Notes: generated by a model from the sequence alone, not told the origin. A stretch of 64,000 bases of DNA from Molossus alvarezi (GCA_037176705.1 JBAWUJ010000102.1:174339-238338); one strand, 5' to 3'; numbered from the stretch's first letter, positions 38,601-51,756 are shown. Numbers and translations: made by a program.

Positions 38601-39443
38601 GATACATCACCTAAGGCAACAGAAATAAAGGAGAAAAGGAACACATGGGACTACATCAAACTCAAAAGCTTCTGCACAGCAAAAGAAACAATCATCAAAA
38701 TGGAAAGGCAACCCACTGTATGGGAGAACATCATTGCCAATGATGTATCAGATAAGGGGTTAATTTCCAATATATAGAGAGTGCTCATACAACTCCACAA
38801 AAGGAAGACAAAGAACCCAATTAAAAAATGGGCAGAGGAGCTGAATAGACACCTCTCCAAACAGGACATACAAATGGCCAAGAGACATATGAAGAAATGC
38901 TCAACATCACTAATCATCAGAGAGATGCAAATTAAAACAACAATGAGGTATCACCTCACACCTGTCAGAATGGCCGCCATCAACAAATCATCAAACTACA
39001 AGTGTTGGCGAGGGTGTGGAGAAAAGGGGACTCTAATACACTGCTGGTGGGAATGCAGACTGGTGCAGCCGCTATGGAAAACAATATGGTGCTACCTCAA
39101 AAAATTAGAAATTGAACTTCCATTTGACCCAGTGATCCCACTGCTGGGAATATACCCTAAGAAGCCTGAAACACCAATCAGAAAGAATATATGTATCCCC
39201 ATGTTCATAGCAGCACTATTTACAATAGCTAAGATCTGGAAACAGCCCAAGTGTCCACCAGTAGACGAATGGATAAAAAAGCAGTGGTACATATATACAA
39301 TGGAGTACTATGCAGCGGTAAGAAAGAGAGATCTCTTATCCTTTGAGACGACATGGAGGGACCTGGAAAGTATTATCCTAAGTGAAAGAAGACAAGCAGA
39401 AAAAGACAAATACCACATGATCTCACTTATATACGGAGTATAA
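35622..39443 (+). pseudogene. ORF2: L1 ORF2 (endonuclease-reverse transcriptase) with one stop, copy 1
   Basis: ORF2 protein nicks target DNA and reverse-transcribes L1 RNA at the nick. The frame runs 1,273 codons (human 1,275) and is broken only by TAG at 38775-38777, codon 1052. An AP-type endonuclease fills about residues 1-238: N13, E42 in LQETHL, AGDFN, and SDHNG. The reverse transcriptase has [12 protein letters not shown] (D598), [12 protein letters not shown] and the catalytic pair D700-D701 in [11 protein letters not shown]. The residue before ADD is Leu, whereas Phe is usual in L1. Beyond the stop, C1128 begins the Cys-rich motif [18 protein letters not shown] (C-x3-C-x7-H-x4-C), which the 1,051-residue truncated product would lack. 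No frameshift is present, so the insertion is fairly young. Confidence 0.95.
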
Positions 39444-39719
39444 TGAACATAACAGTCTGAGGAATACAGTAGACCCAGACACATGGAAGTAAGGCACAGA
39501 CTGACATCCCTCAGAAGAGGGGATGGGGGGTGGGGGGTGGGAAGAGATAAACCACAGAACTTATATGCATCTATGCATGACCAATGGACATGGACAACTA
39601 GGCAGGGGACAGGGTGGAGGGGAGGTGGGGTGGGCGGTGCCAATGGGGTAAAAAGGTAAAATATCTGTAACAAAAAAATGAATAAAAATTCATAAAAAAA
39701 AACGAAAACAAAAACACAT
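39444..39719 (+). other. L1 3' UTR, G-rich tracts, poly(A) signal and tail
   Basis: Two guanine-rich tracts (39519-39541 and 39605-39636) each have at least four G runs of three or more with short loops, able to form G-quadruplexes, a known L1 3' UTR trait. AATAAA is at 39681-39686. The tail from 39694 is A-rich but interrupted by C, G and T, so it has decayed or was microsatellite-like. Confidence 0.85.
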
Positions 39720-39732
39720 ATGGACATTTCTT
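39720..39732 (+). repeat. Target-site duplication, right copy, L1 copy 1
   Basis: Exact repeat of 33561-33573. It joins straight onto aaacacttaacc, which is what follows the site in uninterrupted monomers, so the insertion removed nothing. Confidence 0.93.
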
Positions 39733-41440
39733 AAACACTTAACCAAAACAATATATGCTTTGAGGAGCCTCACGCCCTAGGCTTCATGGAAGTGACTTTT
39801 GTGCCACTGAAGTGAAGAGTTCTAACACAGTTCATTTGGAATAGGTTTGGTTGTATACACTCTCCTACAAACAAAGTAGAGTGAAAAGTATGTCTAAGGA
39901 CCTATCAAAAGTCAGGTTGCCACATTTCCTTACATCAATACTTTCCACAACTGTACTAAGAACACGTAATCTGAAAAACAGTACATCAGTGGTGGTTCCA
40001 TTTCGTGTGAAGCGGGTATAGCCCTAGAATCTTTTTCTCAATATTTGGATATTATTTGAAGAAGGTTGTCTATTGGAACACAGTTCTTTGAACAGAGAGC
40101 CACTAAACACTCAATTGGACACTGCAACCGTATTAAGGTTTCCATTCTGCTCTTGAACTGAATGTTATTATGTTGTTCTGCACAGAAAGAACACCAGTCA
40201 TGAACCCTTTTGACTATGCCAGTGTATTCCCATAGGTGCTCCGGGGAAATAGTCTTGAAACAAGTGAATCCATGACCATTGTTCAAAGACTGACACTCCC
40301 TCTTTTAAATTGATCACCTTTTGGTTCTAATGGCTGGAATAAAGGGATTGAGTACTTGTCAGTTATCAAGAAATAGGCTGAATTCGTCACAGGGAATTAG
40401 AAAGATAGGTTCAGGAGATTCCATTCATGAACAAGGTACAATTCCAGCATTTCACAATGATGGAAAGCGTTTACTTTGAATTCTCAGGAGAAAACAGGTA
40501 TCTACTCCTTATGTTTTTTGAGGAAATCGGTACAAACCGTGAAATGTATGATGGATCCAAGACTGACACTGATTCATTCGGTAACAACTTTAAAGAATGT
40601 GTGTAGAACTGAATAGGGTGTAGATTTGCATGACCTGAACATTGCCCTAACCAATGTGTTTGATTTCTGCAGCCCAGCCTTTGTTGGATATCAAGATGAC
40701 TCATAGACACTTCCAGGCAAACAACACATATGCAGGGCTAAAAGGTAGTATGTTGAAAGGCTGCCTCATCAACTAGTACAGGTTGACTTTCCTGGTCACA
40801 TAGGAAAGAAGGCAGACACCTGCATTTACTTACAACACTGTTTAACACTCCAATGTAAAGTATGCCCTGCACACCGGGCATAGTTAGTGTGTAAGTCATT
40901 GAAATGGATACCCAGGTCCACTGCACAAGTGCATTTTCTCTAGAACACTCCTCTTGTTCTCCTTCACAGAGATGTTCAATGTGAAAAACCCTTGGTGTTG
41001 TCAGTGTCTTCCAATTCATGGATTTACTCCTTGCATGGAGACAACCAATGTTTCAACTACATCACTTTAGATGTGTTCACTTTCACTGCGTCGAGAATGC
41101 ACATGTGTGACACCAGTAGTTATCAGTCTTTCCATTGATTCAGTCTTGGCCATACGTTGGTTTACTGTTCTGAGTAAGAATCATGTAAAACCAACTGCTA
41201 CAGCAGAAACCAAACGTTTTCCAAGTATCGCCTTCAAAAACGGGTTTCGATACGATCCAATCTTTGAAACCATGAACAACACAGAACACAAAAAGGGATA
41301 ACTTTTGATTCTACACATAAGTGTGCTCTGTCCTAGTTGTTCTTTCATGATATGACTGGATCTCCCTATAAAACGAGGAGAATGAACGTTAAAGTGTTCA
41401 TGTTACTCAAGATCTGTGCATTAACTTAACCCAAATGGAA
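39720..41440 (+). repeat. Satellite monomer 18, 3' part
   Basis: Completes the monomer cut at 33573. Shared variants with the copy at 51757 include gaggagcc, cgcccta, ggtttgg and gaaaaacag. Its CENP-B box at 40001-40017 is intact. Its 3' end (41071-41301) matches the left-hand subfamily (tttactg, cgtttt, gtttcga), unlike the corresponding part of the next unit. Confidence 0.94.
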
Positions 41441-43399
41441 ATATTCATTCATTCCCACAGTTGTTTGACTAGAACATGTTTGTTCACAGTTTCCCTGCAA
41501 AGGTACTTAACTTCCCAGGGAAAAACATGCCACTGAGTGAATGTGGCCCCTGGCTCTCACAGAGTTTTGCCCATAATTCAGGATATCCAAGACTGCACCA
41601 GCAAGTCTTGTGTCTCTTTGTCTGGAACAAGAGAAATAAACTTACACTGCGAAGTTTAAGTGTGATTACACCTTTACAAAGGACATTTCTTAAACACTTA
41701 ACCAAAACAATATATGCTTTGAGGGTCCTCACGCTCTAGGCTTCATGGAAGTGACTTTTGTGCCACTGAAGTGAAGAGTTCTAACACAGTTCATTTGGAA
41801 TAGGTATGGTTGTATACACTCTCCTACAAACAAAGTAGAGTGAAAAGTACGTCTAAGGACCTATCAAAAGTCAGGTTGCCACATTTCCTTACATCAATAC
41901 TTTCCACAACTGTACTAAGAACACGTAATCTGAACAACAGTACATCAGTGGTGGTTCCATTTCGTGTGAAGCGGGTATAGCCCTAGAATCTTTTTCTCAA
42001 TATTTGGACATTATTTGAAGAAGGTTGTCTATTGGAACACAGTTCTTTGAACAGAGAGCCACTAAACACTCAATTGGACACTGTAACCGTATTAAGGTAT
42101 CCATTCTGCTCTTGAACTGAACGTTATTATATTGTTCTGCACAGAAAGAACACCAGTCATGAACACTTTTGACTATACCAGGGTATTCCCATAGGTGCTT
42201 CGGGGAAATAGTCTTGAAACAAGTGAATCCATGTCCATTGTTCAAAGACTGACACTCCCTCTTTTAAATTGATCACCTTTTGGTTCTAATGGCTGGAATA
42301 AAGGGATTGAGTACTTGTCAGTTATCAAGAAATAGGCTGAATTCGTCACAGGGAATTAGAAAGATAGGTTCAGGAGATTCCATTCATGAACAAGGTACAA
42401 TTCCAGCATTTCACAATGATGGAAAGCGTTTACTTTGAATTCTCAGGAGAAAACAGGTATCTACTCCTTATGTTTTTTGAGGAAATCGGTACAAACCGTG
42501 AAATGTATGATGGATCCAAGAATGACACTGATTCATTCGGTAACAACTTTAAAGAATGTGTGTAGAACTGAATAGGGTGTAGATTTGCATGACCTGAACA
42601 TTGCCCTAACCAATGTGTTTGATTTCTGCAGCCCAGCCTTTGTTGGATATCAAGATGACTCATAGACACTTCCAGGCAAACAACACATATGCAGGGCTAA
42701 AAGGTAGTATGTTGAAAGGCTGCCTCATCAACTTGTACAGGTTGACTTTCCTGGTCACATAGGAAAGAAGGCAGACACCTGCATTTACTTACAACACTGT
42801 TTAACACTCCAATGTAAAGTATGCCCTGCACACCGGGCATAGTTAGTGTGGAAGTCATTGAAATGGATACCCAGGTCCACTGCACAAGTGCATTTTCTCT
42901 AGAACACTCCTCTTGTTCTCCTTCACAGAGATGTTCAATGTGAAAAACCCTTGGTGTTGTCAGTGTCTTCCAATTCATGGATTTACTCCTTGCATGGAGA
43001 CAACCAATGTTTCAACTACATCACTTTAGATGTGTTCACTTTCACTGCGTCAAGAATGCACATGTGAGACACCAGTAGTTACCAGTCTTTCCATTGATTC
43101 AGTCTTGGCCATGCGTTGGTTCACTGTTCTGAGTAAGAATCAAGTAAAACCAACTGCTACAGCAGAAACCAAACTTTTTCCAAGTATCGCCTTCAGAAAC
43201 GGGCTTCAGTACGATCCAATCTTGGAAACCATGAACAACACAGAACACAAAAAGTGATAACTTTTGATCTACACATAAGTGGGCTCTGTCCTAGTTGTTC
43301 TTTCCATGATATGACTGGATCTCCCTATAAAACGAGGAGAATGAACGTTAAAGTGTTCATGTTACTCAAGATCTGTGCATTTACTTAACCCAAATGGAA
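41441..43399 (+). repeat. Satellite monomer 19, 1,959 bp
   Basis: Has one A fewer than usual (ctttacaaagg near 41677), a deletion shared with monomer 22 at +12,037 bp but absent from monomer 16. It otherwise differs from monomer 22 at many sites. Confidence 0.94.
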
Positions 43400-45358
43400 A
43401 TATTCATTCATTCCCACAGTTGTTTGACTAGAACATGTTTGTTCACAGTTTCCCTGCAAAGGTACTTAACTTCACAGGGAAAAACATGCCACTGAGTGAA
43501 CGTGGCCCCTGGCTCTCACAGAGTTTTGCCCATAATTCAGGATATCCAAGACTGCACCAGCAAGTCTTGTGTCTCTTTGTCTGGAACAAGAGAAAAAAAC
43601 TTACACTGCGAAGTTTAAGTGTGATTACACCTTTACAAAAGGACATTTCTTAAACACTTAACCAAAACAGTATATGCTTTGAGGGTCCTCACGCTCTAGG
43701 CTTCATGGAAGTGACTTTTGTGCCACTGAAGTGAAGAGTTCTAACACAGTACATTTGGAATAGGTATGGTTGTATACACTCTCCTACAAACAAAGTAGAG
43801 TGAAAAGTATGTCTAAGGACCTATCAAAAGTCAGGTTGCCACATTTCCTTACATCAATACTTTCCACAACTGTACTAAGAACACGTAATCTGAACAACAG
43901 TACATCAGTGGTGGTTCCATTTCGTGTGAAGCGGGTATAGCCCTAGAATCTTTTTCTCAATATTTGGACATTATTTGAAGAAGGTTGTCTATTGGAACAC
44001 AGTTCTTGGAACAGAGAGCCACTAAACACTCAATTGGACACTGCAACCGTAGTAAGGTATCCATTCTGCTCTTGAACTGAGCGTTATTATATTGTTCTGC
44101 ACAGAAAGAACACCAGTCATGAACACTTTTGACTATGCCAGGGTATTCCCATAGGTGCTTCGGGGAAATAGTCTTGAAACAAGTGAATCCATGTCCATTG
44201 TTCAAAGACTGACACTCCCTCTTTTAAATTGATCACCTATTGGTTCTAATGGCTGGAATAAAGGGATTGAGTACTTGTCAGTTATCAAGAAATAGGCTGA
44301 ATTCGTCACAGGGAATTAGAAAGATAGGTTCAGGAGATTCCCTTCATGAACAAGTACAATTCCAGCATTTCACAATGATGGAAAGCGTTTACTTTGAATT
44401 CTCAGGAGAAAACAGGTATCTACTCCTTATGTTTTTTGAAGCAATCGGTACAAACCGTAAAATGTATGATGGATCCAAGAATGACACTGATTCATTCGGT
44501 AACTACTTTAAAGAATGTGTGTAGAACTGAATAGGGTGTAGATTTGCATGACCTGAACATTGCCCTAACCAATGTGTTTGATTTCTGCAGCCCAGCCTTT
44601 GTTGGATATCAAGATGACTCATAGACACTTCCAGGCAAACAACACATATGCAGGGCTAAAAGGTAGTATGTTGAAAGGCTGCCTCATCAACTAGTACAGG
44701 TTGACTTTCCTGGTCACATAGGAAAGAAGGCAGACACCTGCATTTACTTACAACACTGTTTAACACTCCAATGTAAAGTATGCCCTGCACACTGGGCATA
44801 GTTAGCGTGTAAGTAATTGAAATGGATACCCAGGTCCACTGTACAAGTGCATTTTCTCTAGAACACTCCTCTTGTTCTCATTCACAGAGATTTTCAAAGT
44901 GAAAAACCCTTGGTATTGTCAGTGTCTTCCAATTCATGGATTTACTCCTTGCATGGAGAAACCAATATTTCAACTAAATCACTTTAGATGTGTTCAGTTT
45001 CACTGCTTCAAGAATGCACATGTGTGACACCAGTAGTTATCAGTCTTTCCATTGATTCAGTCTTGGCCATACGTTGGTTCACTGTTCTGAGTAAGAATCA
45101 TATGAAACCAACTGCTACAGCAGAAACCAAACTTTTTCCAAGTATCGCCTTCCAAAATGGCCTTCAATACGATCCAATCTTTGAAACCAAAAACAACACA
45201 GAACACAAAAAGGGATAACTTTTGATTCTATACATAAGTGTGCTCTGTTCTAGTTGTTCTTTCCATGATATGACTGGATCTCCCTATAAAACGAGGAGAA
45301 TGAACGTTAAAATGATCACGTTACTCAACATCTGTGCGTTAACTTAACCCAAATGGAA
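43400..45358 (+). repeat. Satellite monomer 20, 1,959 bp
   Basis: Counterpart of monomers 17 and 23, almost identical to both. A at about 43475 (cttcacaggg) is private; the counterparts have G. Confidence 0.94.
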
Positions 45359-45610
45359 ATATTCATTCATTCCAACAGTTGTTTGACTAGAACATGTTTG
45401 TTCACACTTTCCCTGCAAAGGTACTTAACTTCCCAGGGAAAAACATGCCACTGAGTGAATGTGGCCCCTGGCTCTCACAGAGGTTTGCCCATAATTCAGT
45501 ATATCCAAGACTGCACCAGCAAGTCTTGTGTCTCCTTGTCTGGAACAAGAGTAAGAAACTTACACTGCGAAGTTTAAGTGTGATTACACGTTTACAAATG
45601 GACATTTCTT
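45359..45610 (+). repeat. Satellite monomer 21, 5' part, cut by L1 copy 2
   Basis: Includes the left target-site-duplication copy at 45598-45610. Reads the same as 33322-33573. Confidence 0.94.
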
Positions 45611-45860
45611 GATATTTGAATTTGTGGCGCGTAGGGTTCGCGAGGTGCGGAACGGAGCTGGGCGTCTTGCGGGAACCAGCAATCTCAGTGGTGGTATCAT
45701 TTCCATTTTACAAAGGAGGAAGTTGTAACTCAGATAGAATAGAGAGGAAGGGAGAAAAAGGGGGAGAAAGAGAGAAACATCGACATGAAAGGGACACATT
45801 GAGTGGCTGCCACCTGCACAACCCAACCTGGGCCGGGTACAAACTACAACTGAGGAGTGT
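45611..45860 (+). other. Non-L1-like 5' segment, L1 copy 2
   Basis: Duplicate of 33574-33823. Contains the same MIR-like (45692-45737) and Ves-like (45739-45860) antisense pieces. Confidence 0.6.
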
Positions 45861-45874
45861 GTTGCCACGGTAAC

Positions 45875-46730
45875 GGAATTAAGCAGGAGAAAGCACCTTG
45901 CACATCACAAAGGAACCGAAAAATGGCGGCGGAGTGAACGGAGCTACACAGACCGTCTCCCAGAACCAAACTGGAATTACAACTATAACACAGACAAATC
46001 GACGGGAAAAACCAACAGAAAAGCAGCTTGCGAGGACCAGACAACGAGGGACACTGATTCCATCCCGGTAGGCTTGCGAAGGCGCGAGAAGGGGCTGGGA
46101 GCCCACGGTCGGCAGCTCGGCAGCAGCCTTAGCTGGGAGCGGCGCCCTCGGGTTACATTCCCAGGCTGCCCAACAGCGCACCCGGGACAGAGGCTGAAAC
46201 AGCCACAGCCACTCACCTTGGGCTCCAGCGGAGGGAGGGCGGACTGGACTGGAACTGTGTCGGGACACTCGGGGTTTGGAGGGCGCTCAGAGCTTTGGCT
46301 GAGTGCAGCCACTCAGGAAGGTGGCCACATTGCTCCTTCCCAGAGCTCTGAGGAGAGGCAGCAGCCCCTCCCTCGGAGATCCAACCCCAGCCGGTGGGCC
46401 ATTGAAGTGCTAATTGAGGCTCACTAACAACCAGCATCTGTCCCACCCTCGTGAAAGCCCCTTGGCTGAGCACCAGAGGGAGTTTTTCAATCAACTGACA
46501 ACCCAAAACTCATCAATTAACCTAGACTGCTAGCCTCCAGGCAAAAAGCTAGAGGATAACAGTACGTTTCCTGGGCTGGCAACTTTAACCAGGAAAGTAA
46601 GACTTGACAGTGGTGTTCAACGTGGGTCCTCCTTCGCTCATCTAAACACAGGAGAGGGAGCCACAAACAGCGAACACCAACACCCACAGGGAGAACTTGA
46701 CAGGCTCCAAAGCCCACAGTGATAGCCAAA
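45875..46730 (+). promoter_or_regulatory. L1 5' UTR, copy 2
   Basis: GC-rich promoter region of copy 2. It is preceded by the X-box-like palindrome at 45861-45874 and contains the YY1-like site at 45920-45930. Confidence 0.72.
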
Positions 46731-47570
46731 ATGGTGAAACACAGAAACAGAAGCCGAATGAAAGAGCAAGACACCTCCACCAAAGATGAGATCAATGTGG
46801 AGCAATTAGGCATGTTAACAGAGCTAGAATTCAGAGCCATGATCTTGAGGAAGCTGAACAGCATGAGTAAGGACATAGAGACACTGTAAACAAGCCAATT
46901 GGAAATTAAAAACCAACAAGAAGAGATAAAAAATGACATATCCGAAATGAAAAACACATTGGAAGGTTTAAAAAGCAGAGTAGGGGAAGCTGAGGACCAG
47001 ATCAGTGAATTAGAAGACAGGGTAGAAAAAATCAACCAATCAGAAAAACAAAAGGAAAAAACTATTAAAAAACAGGAAGACAGCTTAAGAGAACTATGGG
47101 ACAACTGGAAACGTAATAATATTCGCATCATAGGAGTCCCCGAAGAAGAAGAAAAGGAGCAAGGGATAGAGAATATATTCAAAAAAATAGTGAGAGCAAA
47201 CTTCCCTAATTTGGTGAAGGAAGAAGGCATTCAAGTTCAAGAAGCACAGAGAGTTCCAAGTAAGAAGAACCTAAACAGGCCCACACCAAGACACATAGTA
47301 ATTAAAATGCCACAAATTAAAGACAAAGAGAGAATCCTAAAAGCAGCAAGAGATAAGCAACAGGTTACCTACAAAGGGAACCCCATAAGGCTCTCAGCTG
47401 ACTTCTCACAAGAAACACTACAGGCCAGAAGAGAATGGCATGAAGTAATCAAAGTCATGAAAAACAAGAATCTGAATCCAAGACTACTCTACCCAGCAAG
47501 GCTATCATTCAAAATAGAAGATCAAATAAAGAGCTTCCCAGACAAAAAAAAGGCTAAGGGAATACATTAG
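46731..47570 (+). pseudogene. ORF1: L1 ORF1 with one in-frame stop, copy 2
   Basis: Same reading frame as copy 1, with the TAA at codon 53 (46887-46889). The 223 codons after the stop give the same protein as in copies 1 and 3: coiled coil, RRM-type region and C-terminal domain. The shared nonsense codon shows it was fixed in the locus before amplification. Confidence 0.92.
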
Positions 47571-47658
47571 CACCAAACCAGCATTGCAAGAAATGTTAAA
47601 AGGACTGCTGTAATTAGCAGTAGAAATGGGAAGAAAAATAGAACCACACTAAACAAAA

Positions 47659-50600
47659 ATGGCAATAAATAAGTACATATCAATAATCACCTTAAACGTA
47701 AATGGAGTGAATGCTCCCATAAAGAGACACAGAGTATCTGATTGGATAAGAAAGCATGACTCATCTATATGTTGTTTACAAGAGACCCACCTCTCAACAA
47801 AAGACTCACATAGGTTGAAAGTAAAGGGATGGAAAAAAATTTTCCAAGCAAATGGAAAGCAAAAAAAAGCTGGGGTAGCATTTCTCATATCTGATAAAAT
47901 AGATTTCAAAATGAAGATCATAACTAGAGACAAAGACGGCCACTACATAATATTGAAAGGATCTATCCAACAGGAAGATATAACCTTGATAAACATATAT
48001 GAACCCAATATAGGACCACCAAAATATATTAAAAATCTTCTGGAGGACTTCCAAGGAGAAATCGACAACAATACAATCATAGCAGGGGACTTCAACACCC
48101 CGTTGACAGCACTGGATAGATCCTCTAGGCAAAAAATTAGCAAGGAAACAGAGACTCTAAATGAAGCACTAGACCAAATGGATTTAATAGATATCTATAG
48201 AGAATTACACCCCAAAACTACAGAATACACATTCTTCTCAAGTGCACATGGGACATTCTCAAAGATAGACCACATGATAGGACACAAACTAAATCTCTAC
48301 AAGTTCAAGAAGATTGAAATCATATCAAGCATCTTCTCAGATCACAATGGCATGAAACTAGAAATCAATTGCAACAAGAACATGCAAAGACATTTCAACA
48401 CATGGAGGCTAAATAGCATGTTATTAAACAATGAATGGGTCACCGAGGAGATCAAGGAAGAAATTAAAAACTTCCTGGAAACCAATGAAAATGAACACAC
48501 AACAACACAAAATCTATGGGATGCAGCGAAAGCAGTTCTGAGAGGGAAGTTCATAGCACTACAGGCCTACCTCAAAAAACAAGAAAAATTTCTAATTGAC
48601 TGTCTAACCTCACAACTTAAAGAATTAGAAAGCAAACAAAAAGAAAACCCCAGAGCAAGTAGAAGGAAGGAAATAGTAAAGATCAGAGCAGAAATAAATG
48701 ACATAGAGACCAAAAAAACAATTCAAAGGATCGATGAAACAAAGAGCTGGTTTTTCGAAAAGATAAACAAGATTGATGGACCCTTAGCTAGACTCACCAA
48801 GAAACAAAGAGAGAGAACCCAAATACACAAAATCAGAAATGAAAGAGGAGAAGTAACAACCAACACCACGGAAATACAAAAGATCGTTAACAACTACTAT
48901 GAACAACTATATGGCAACAAATTCGACAATCTAAGCGAAATGGACAAATTTCTAGAAACACACAGTCTCCCAAAACTATTCCCGGAAGAGATAGAAAACT
49001 TGAAGAGACCAATAACAACTAAGGAAATTGAAGAGGTAATCAAGACTCTCCCAGCAAACAAAAGCCCAGGCCCAGATGGTTTCACGGGGGAGTTTTACCG
49101 AACATTCAAAAAAGAACTAACACCCATTCTCCTCAAACTATTTCAAAAAATTCAAGAAGGAAGACTTCCAAACACGTTCTATGAGGCCAGCATAATTCTA
49201 ATTCCAAAACCAGAAAAAGACACTACGAAGAAAGAAAACTACAGGCCAATATCCCTGATGAACATAGACGCCAAAATCCTGAACAAAATATTACCAAATC
49301 GGATCCAGAAATACATCAAAATAATTATTCACCATGACCAAGTGGGATTCATTCCAGGGATGCAAGGCTGGTATAATATTCGCAAATCAATAAACGTGAT
49401 ACACCACATAAACAAAATGAAGAATAAAAACCACATGATCATATCAATAGATGCTGAAAAAGCATTCGACAAAATCCAGCATCCATTTCTGATAAAAACG
49501 CTCAGCAATGTAGGAATAGAGGGATCATTTCTCGACATAATAAAGGCCATATATGAAAGACCTACAGCCAACATCATACTCAATGGACAGAAACTAAAAA
49601 CATTTCCATTAAGAACAGGAACAAGACAGGGATGTCCACTTTCGCCACTCTTATTTAACATTGTACTGGAAGTCTTAGCCACAGCAATCAGACATGAAGA
49701 AAAAATAAAAGGGATCCAAATTGGAAAGGAGGAAGTAAAACTGTCATTATTAGCAGATGACATGATATTGTACATAGAAAACCCTAAAGACTCCATCAAA
49801 AATCTATTAGACTTAATAAATGAATTTGGCAAAGTAGCAGGATACAAAATTAACGTCAAGAAATCGACGGCATTCTTGTACATCAATGATGAACTCACAG
49901 AAAGAGAAACTGAAAAAACAATCCCATTTACCATCGCTCCAAAAAAATTACGATACCTCGGAATAAACTTAACCAAAGAAGTAAAGGACCTATTTGCAGA
50001 AAACTACAGGTCATTGAAAAAAGAAATAGAAGAAGATATAAAAAAGTGGAAGCACATACCCTGTTCATGGATTGGAAGAATTAACATCATTAAAATGTCC
50101 ATACTACCCAAAGCAATCTATAGATTCAATGCAATCCCCATCAAAATACCAACGACATATTTCATAGAACTAGAACAAATACTTCAAAAGTTCATATGGA
50201 ACCAAAAAAGACCCCGAATAGCCACAGCAATCTTGAAAAAGAAGAACAAAGTAGGTGGGATCACAATACCAGATATCAGGTTATACTACAAAGCGACTGT
50301 AACCAAAACAGCCTGGTACTGGCACAAGAACAGGCATATAGACCAGTGGAACAGAACTGAAAACCCAGAAATGGACCCAAGGCAATACGCTCAATTAATA
50401 TTTGACAAAGGTGGCAAGAGCATACAGTGGAGTAAAGACAGCCTCTTTAATAAATGGTGTTGGGAAAATTGGACAACTACATGCAAAAAAATGAAACTAG
50501 ACCATCAACTTACACCATACACAAAAATAAACTCAAAATGGATAAAAGACTTAAATGTGACCCGTGAATCCATAAAAATTCTAGAAGAAAATGTAGGCAA

Positions 50601-51480
50601 CAAAATTTCGGACATCATACGGAGCAGAATTTTCACTGATACATCACCTAAGGCAACAGAAATAAAGGAGAAAAGGAACACATGGGACTACATCAAACTC
50701 AAAAGCTTCTGCACAGCAAAAGAAACAATCATCAAAATGGAAAGGCAACCCACTGTATGGGAGAACATCATTGCCAATGATGTATCAGATAAGGGGTTAA
50801 TTTCCAATATATAGAGAGTGCTCATACAACTCCACAAAAGGAAGACAAAGAACCCAATTAAAAAATGGGCAGAGGAGCTGAATAGACACCTCTCCAAACA
50901 GGACATACAAATGGCCAAGAGACATATGAAGAAATGCTCAACATCACTAATCATCAGAGAGATGCAAATTAAAACAACAATGAGGTATCACCTCACACCT
51001 GTCAGAATGGCCGCCATCAACAAATCATCAAACTACAAGTGTTGGCGAGGGTGTGGAGAAAAGGGGACTCTAATACACTGCTGGTGGGAATGCAGACTGG
51101 TGCAGCCGCTATGGAAAACAATATGGTGCTACCTCAAAAAATTAGAAATTGAACTTCCATTTGACCCAGTGATCCCACTGCTGGGAATATACCCTAAGAA
51201 GCCTGAAACACCAATCAGAAAGAATATATGTATCCCCATGTTCATAGCAGCACTATTTACAATAGCTAAGATCTGGAAACAGCCCAAGTGTCCACCAGTA
51301 GACGAATGGATAAAAAAGCAGTGGTACATATATACAATGGAGTACTATGCAGCGGTAAGAAAGAGAGATCTCTTATCCTTTGAGACGACATGGAGGGACC
51401 TGGAAAGTATTATCCTAAGTGAAAGAAGACAAGCAGAAAAAGACAAATACCACATGATCTCACTTATATACGGAGTATAA
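47659..51480 (+). pseudogene. ORF2: L1 ORF2 with one stop, copy 2
   Basis: 1,273-codon frame interrupted by TAG at 50812-50814 (codon 1052). The 1,051 residues before the stop and the 220 after it read the same as in copies 1 and 3. Endonuclease and reverse-transcriptase motifs are present, including the Leu in LADD, and the Cys-rich motif lies beyond the stop. No copy-specific change in the protein was seen. Confidence 0.95.
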
Positions 51481-51756
51481 TGAACATAACAGTCTGAGGA
51501 ATACAGTAGACCCAGACACATGGAAGTAAGGCACAGACTGACATCCCTCAGAAGAGGGGATGGGGGGTGGGGGGTGGGAAGAGATAAACCACAGAACTTA
51601 TATGCATCTATGCATGACCAATGGACATGGACAACTAGGCAGGGGACAGGGTGGAGGGGAGGTGGGGTGGGCGGTGCCAATGGGGTAAAAAGGTAAAATA
51701 TCTGTAACAAAAAAATGAATAAAAATTCATAAAAAAAAACGAAAACAAAAACACAT
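51481..51756 (+). other. L1 3' UTR and A-rich tail, copy 2
   Basis: Same two G-rich tracts, AATAAA (51718-51723) and interrupted A-rich tail as copy 1. The tail has not changed in length, which is notable because such tails usually vary quickly. Confidence 0.85.

Larger units (their letters stand above)
33574..39719 (+). mobile_element. Full-length LINE-1 retrotransposon, copy 1
   Basis: A 6,146-bp non-LTR retrotransposon inserted in monomer 18 and flanked by a 13-bp target-site duplication. Order: non-L1-like 5' segment (33574-33823), L1 5' UTR to 34693, ORF1 34694-35533, 88-bp spacer, ORF2 35622-39443, 3' UTR with two G-rich tracts, AATAAA and an A-rich tail to 39719. It is complete at both ends, but ORF1 and ORF2 each carry one premature stop, so it should not be autonomously mobile. 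It differs from copies 2 and 3 at one base I could find (T at 33724, G at 45761 and 57798). The 3' end and protein sequence suggest a laurasiatherian, probably bat, L1 lineage. Confidence 0.96.
39720..51756 (+). repeat. 12,037-bp higher-order repeat, complete unit (U2)
   Basis: Consists of the 3' part of the interrupted monomer, two complete monomers, the 5' part of the next interrupted monomer and a full L1. Every landmark recurs exactly 12,037 bp later (ORF2 at 35622, 47659, 59696). 12,037 minus the 6,146-bp L1 and one 13-bp duplication leaves 5,878 bp, three monomers minus two bases. The unit was amplified as a block after the L1 inserted. Confidence 0.95.
45611..51756 (+). mobile_element. 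Full-length LINE-1, copy 2 (duplicate of copy 1)
   Basis: Same length, same 13-bp flanking duplication (45598-45610 and 51757-51769), same 5' segment and same two premature stops as copy 1. It therefore arose by duplication of the locus. One base differs from copy 1 (G at 45761). Confidence 0.96.

Noticed and set aside
38781..39443. A separate 220-codon gene downstream of ORF2
   Set aside because: It is in the ORF2 frame, follows a TAG by one codon and encodes the usual ORF2 Cys-rich C-terminus.
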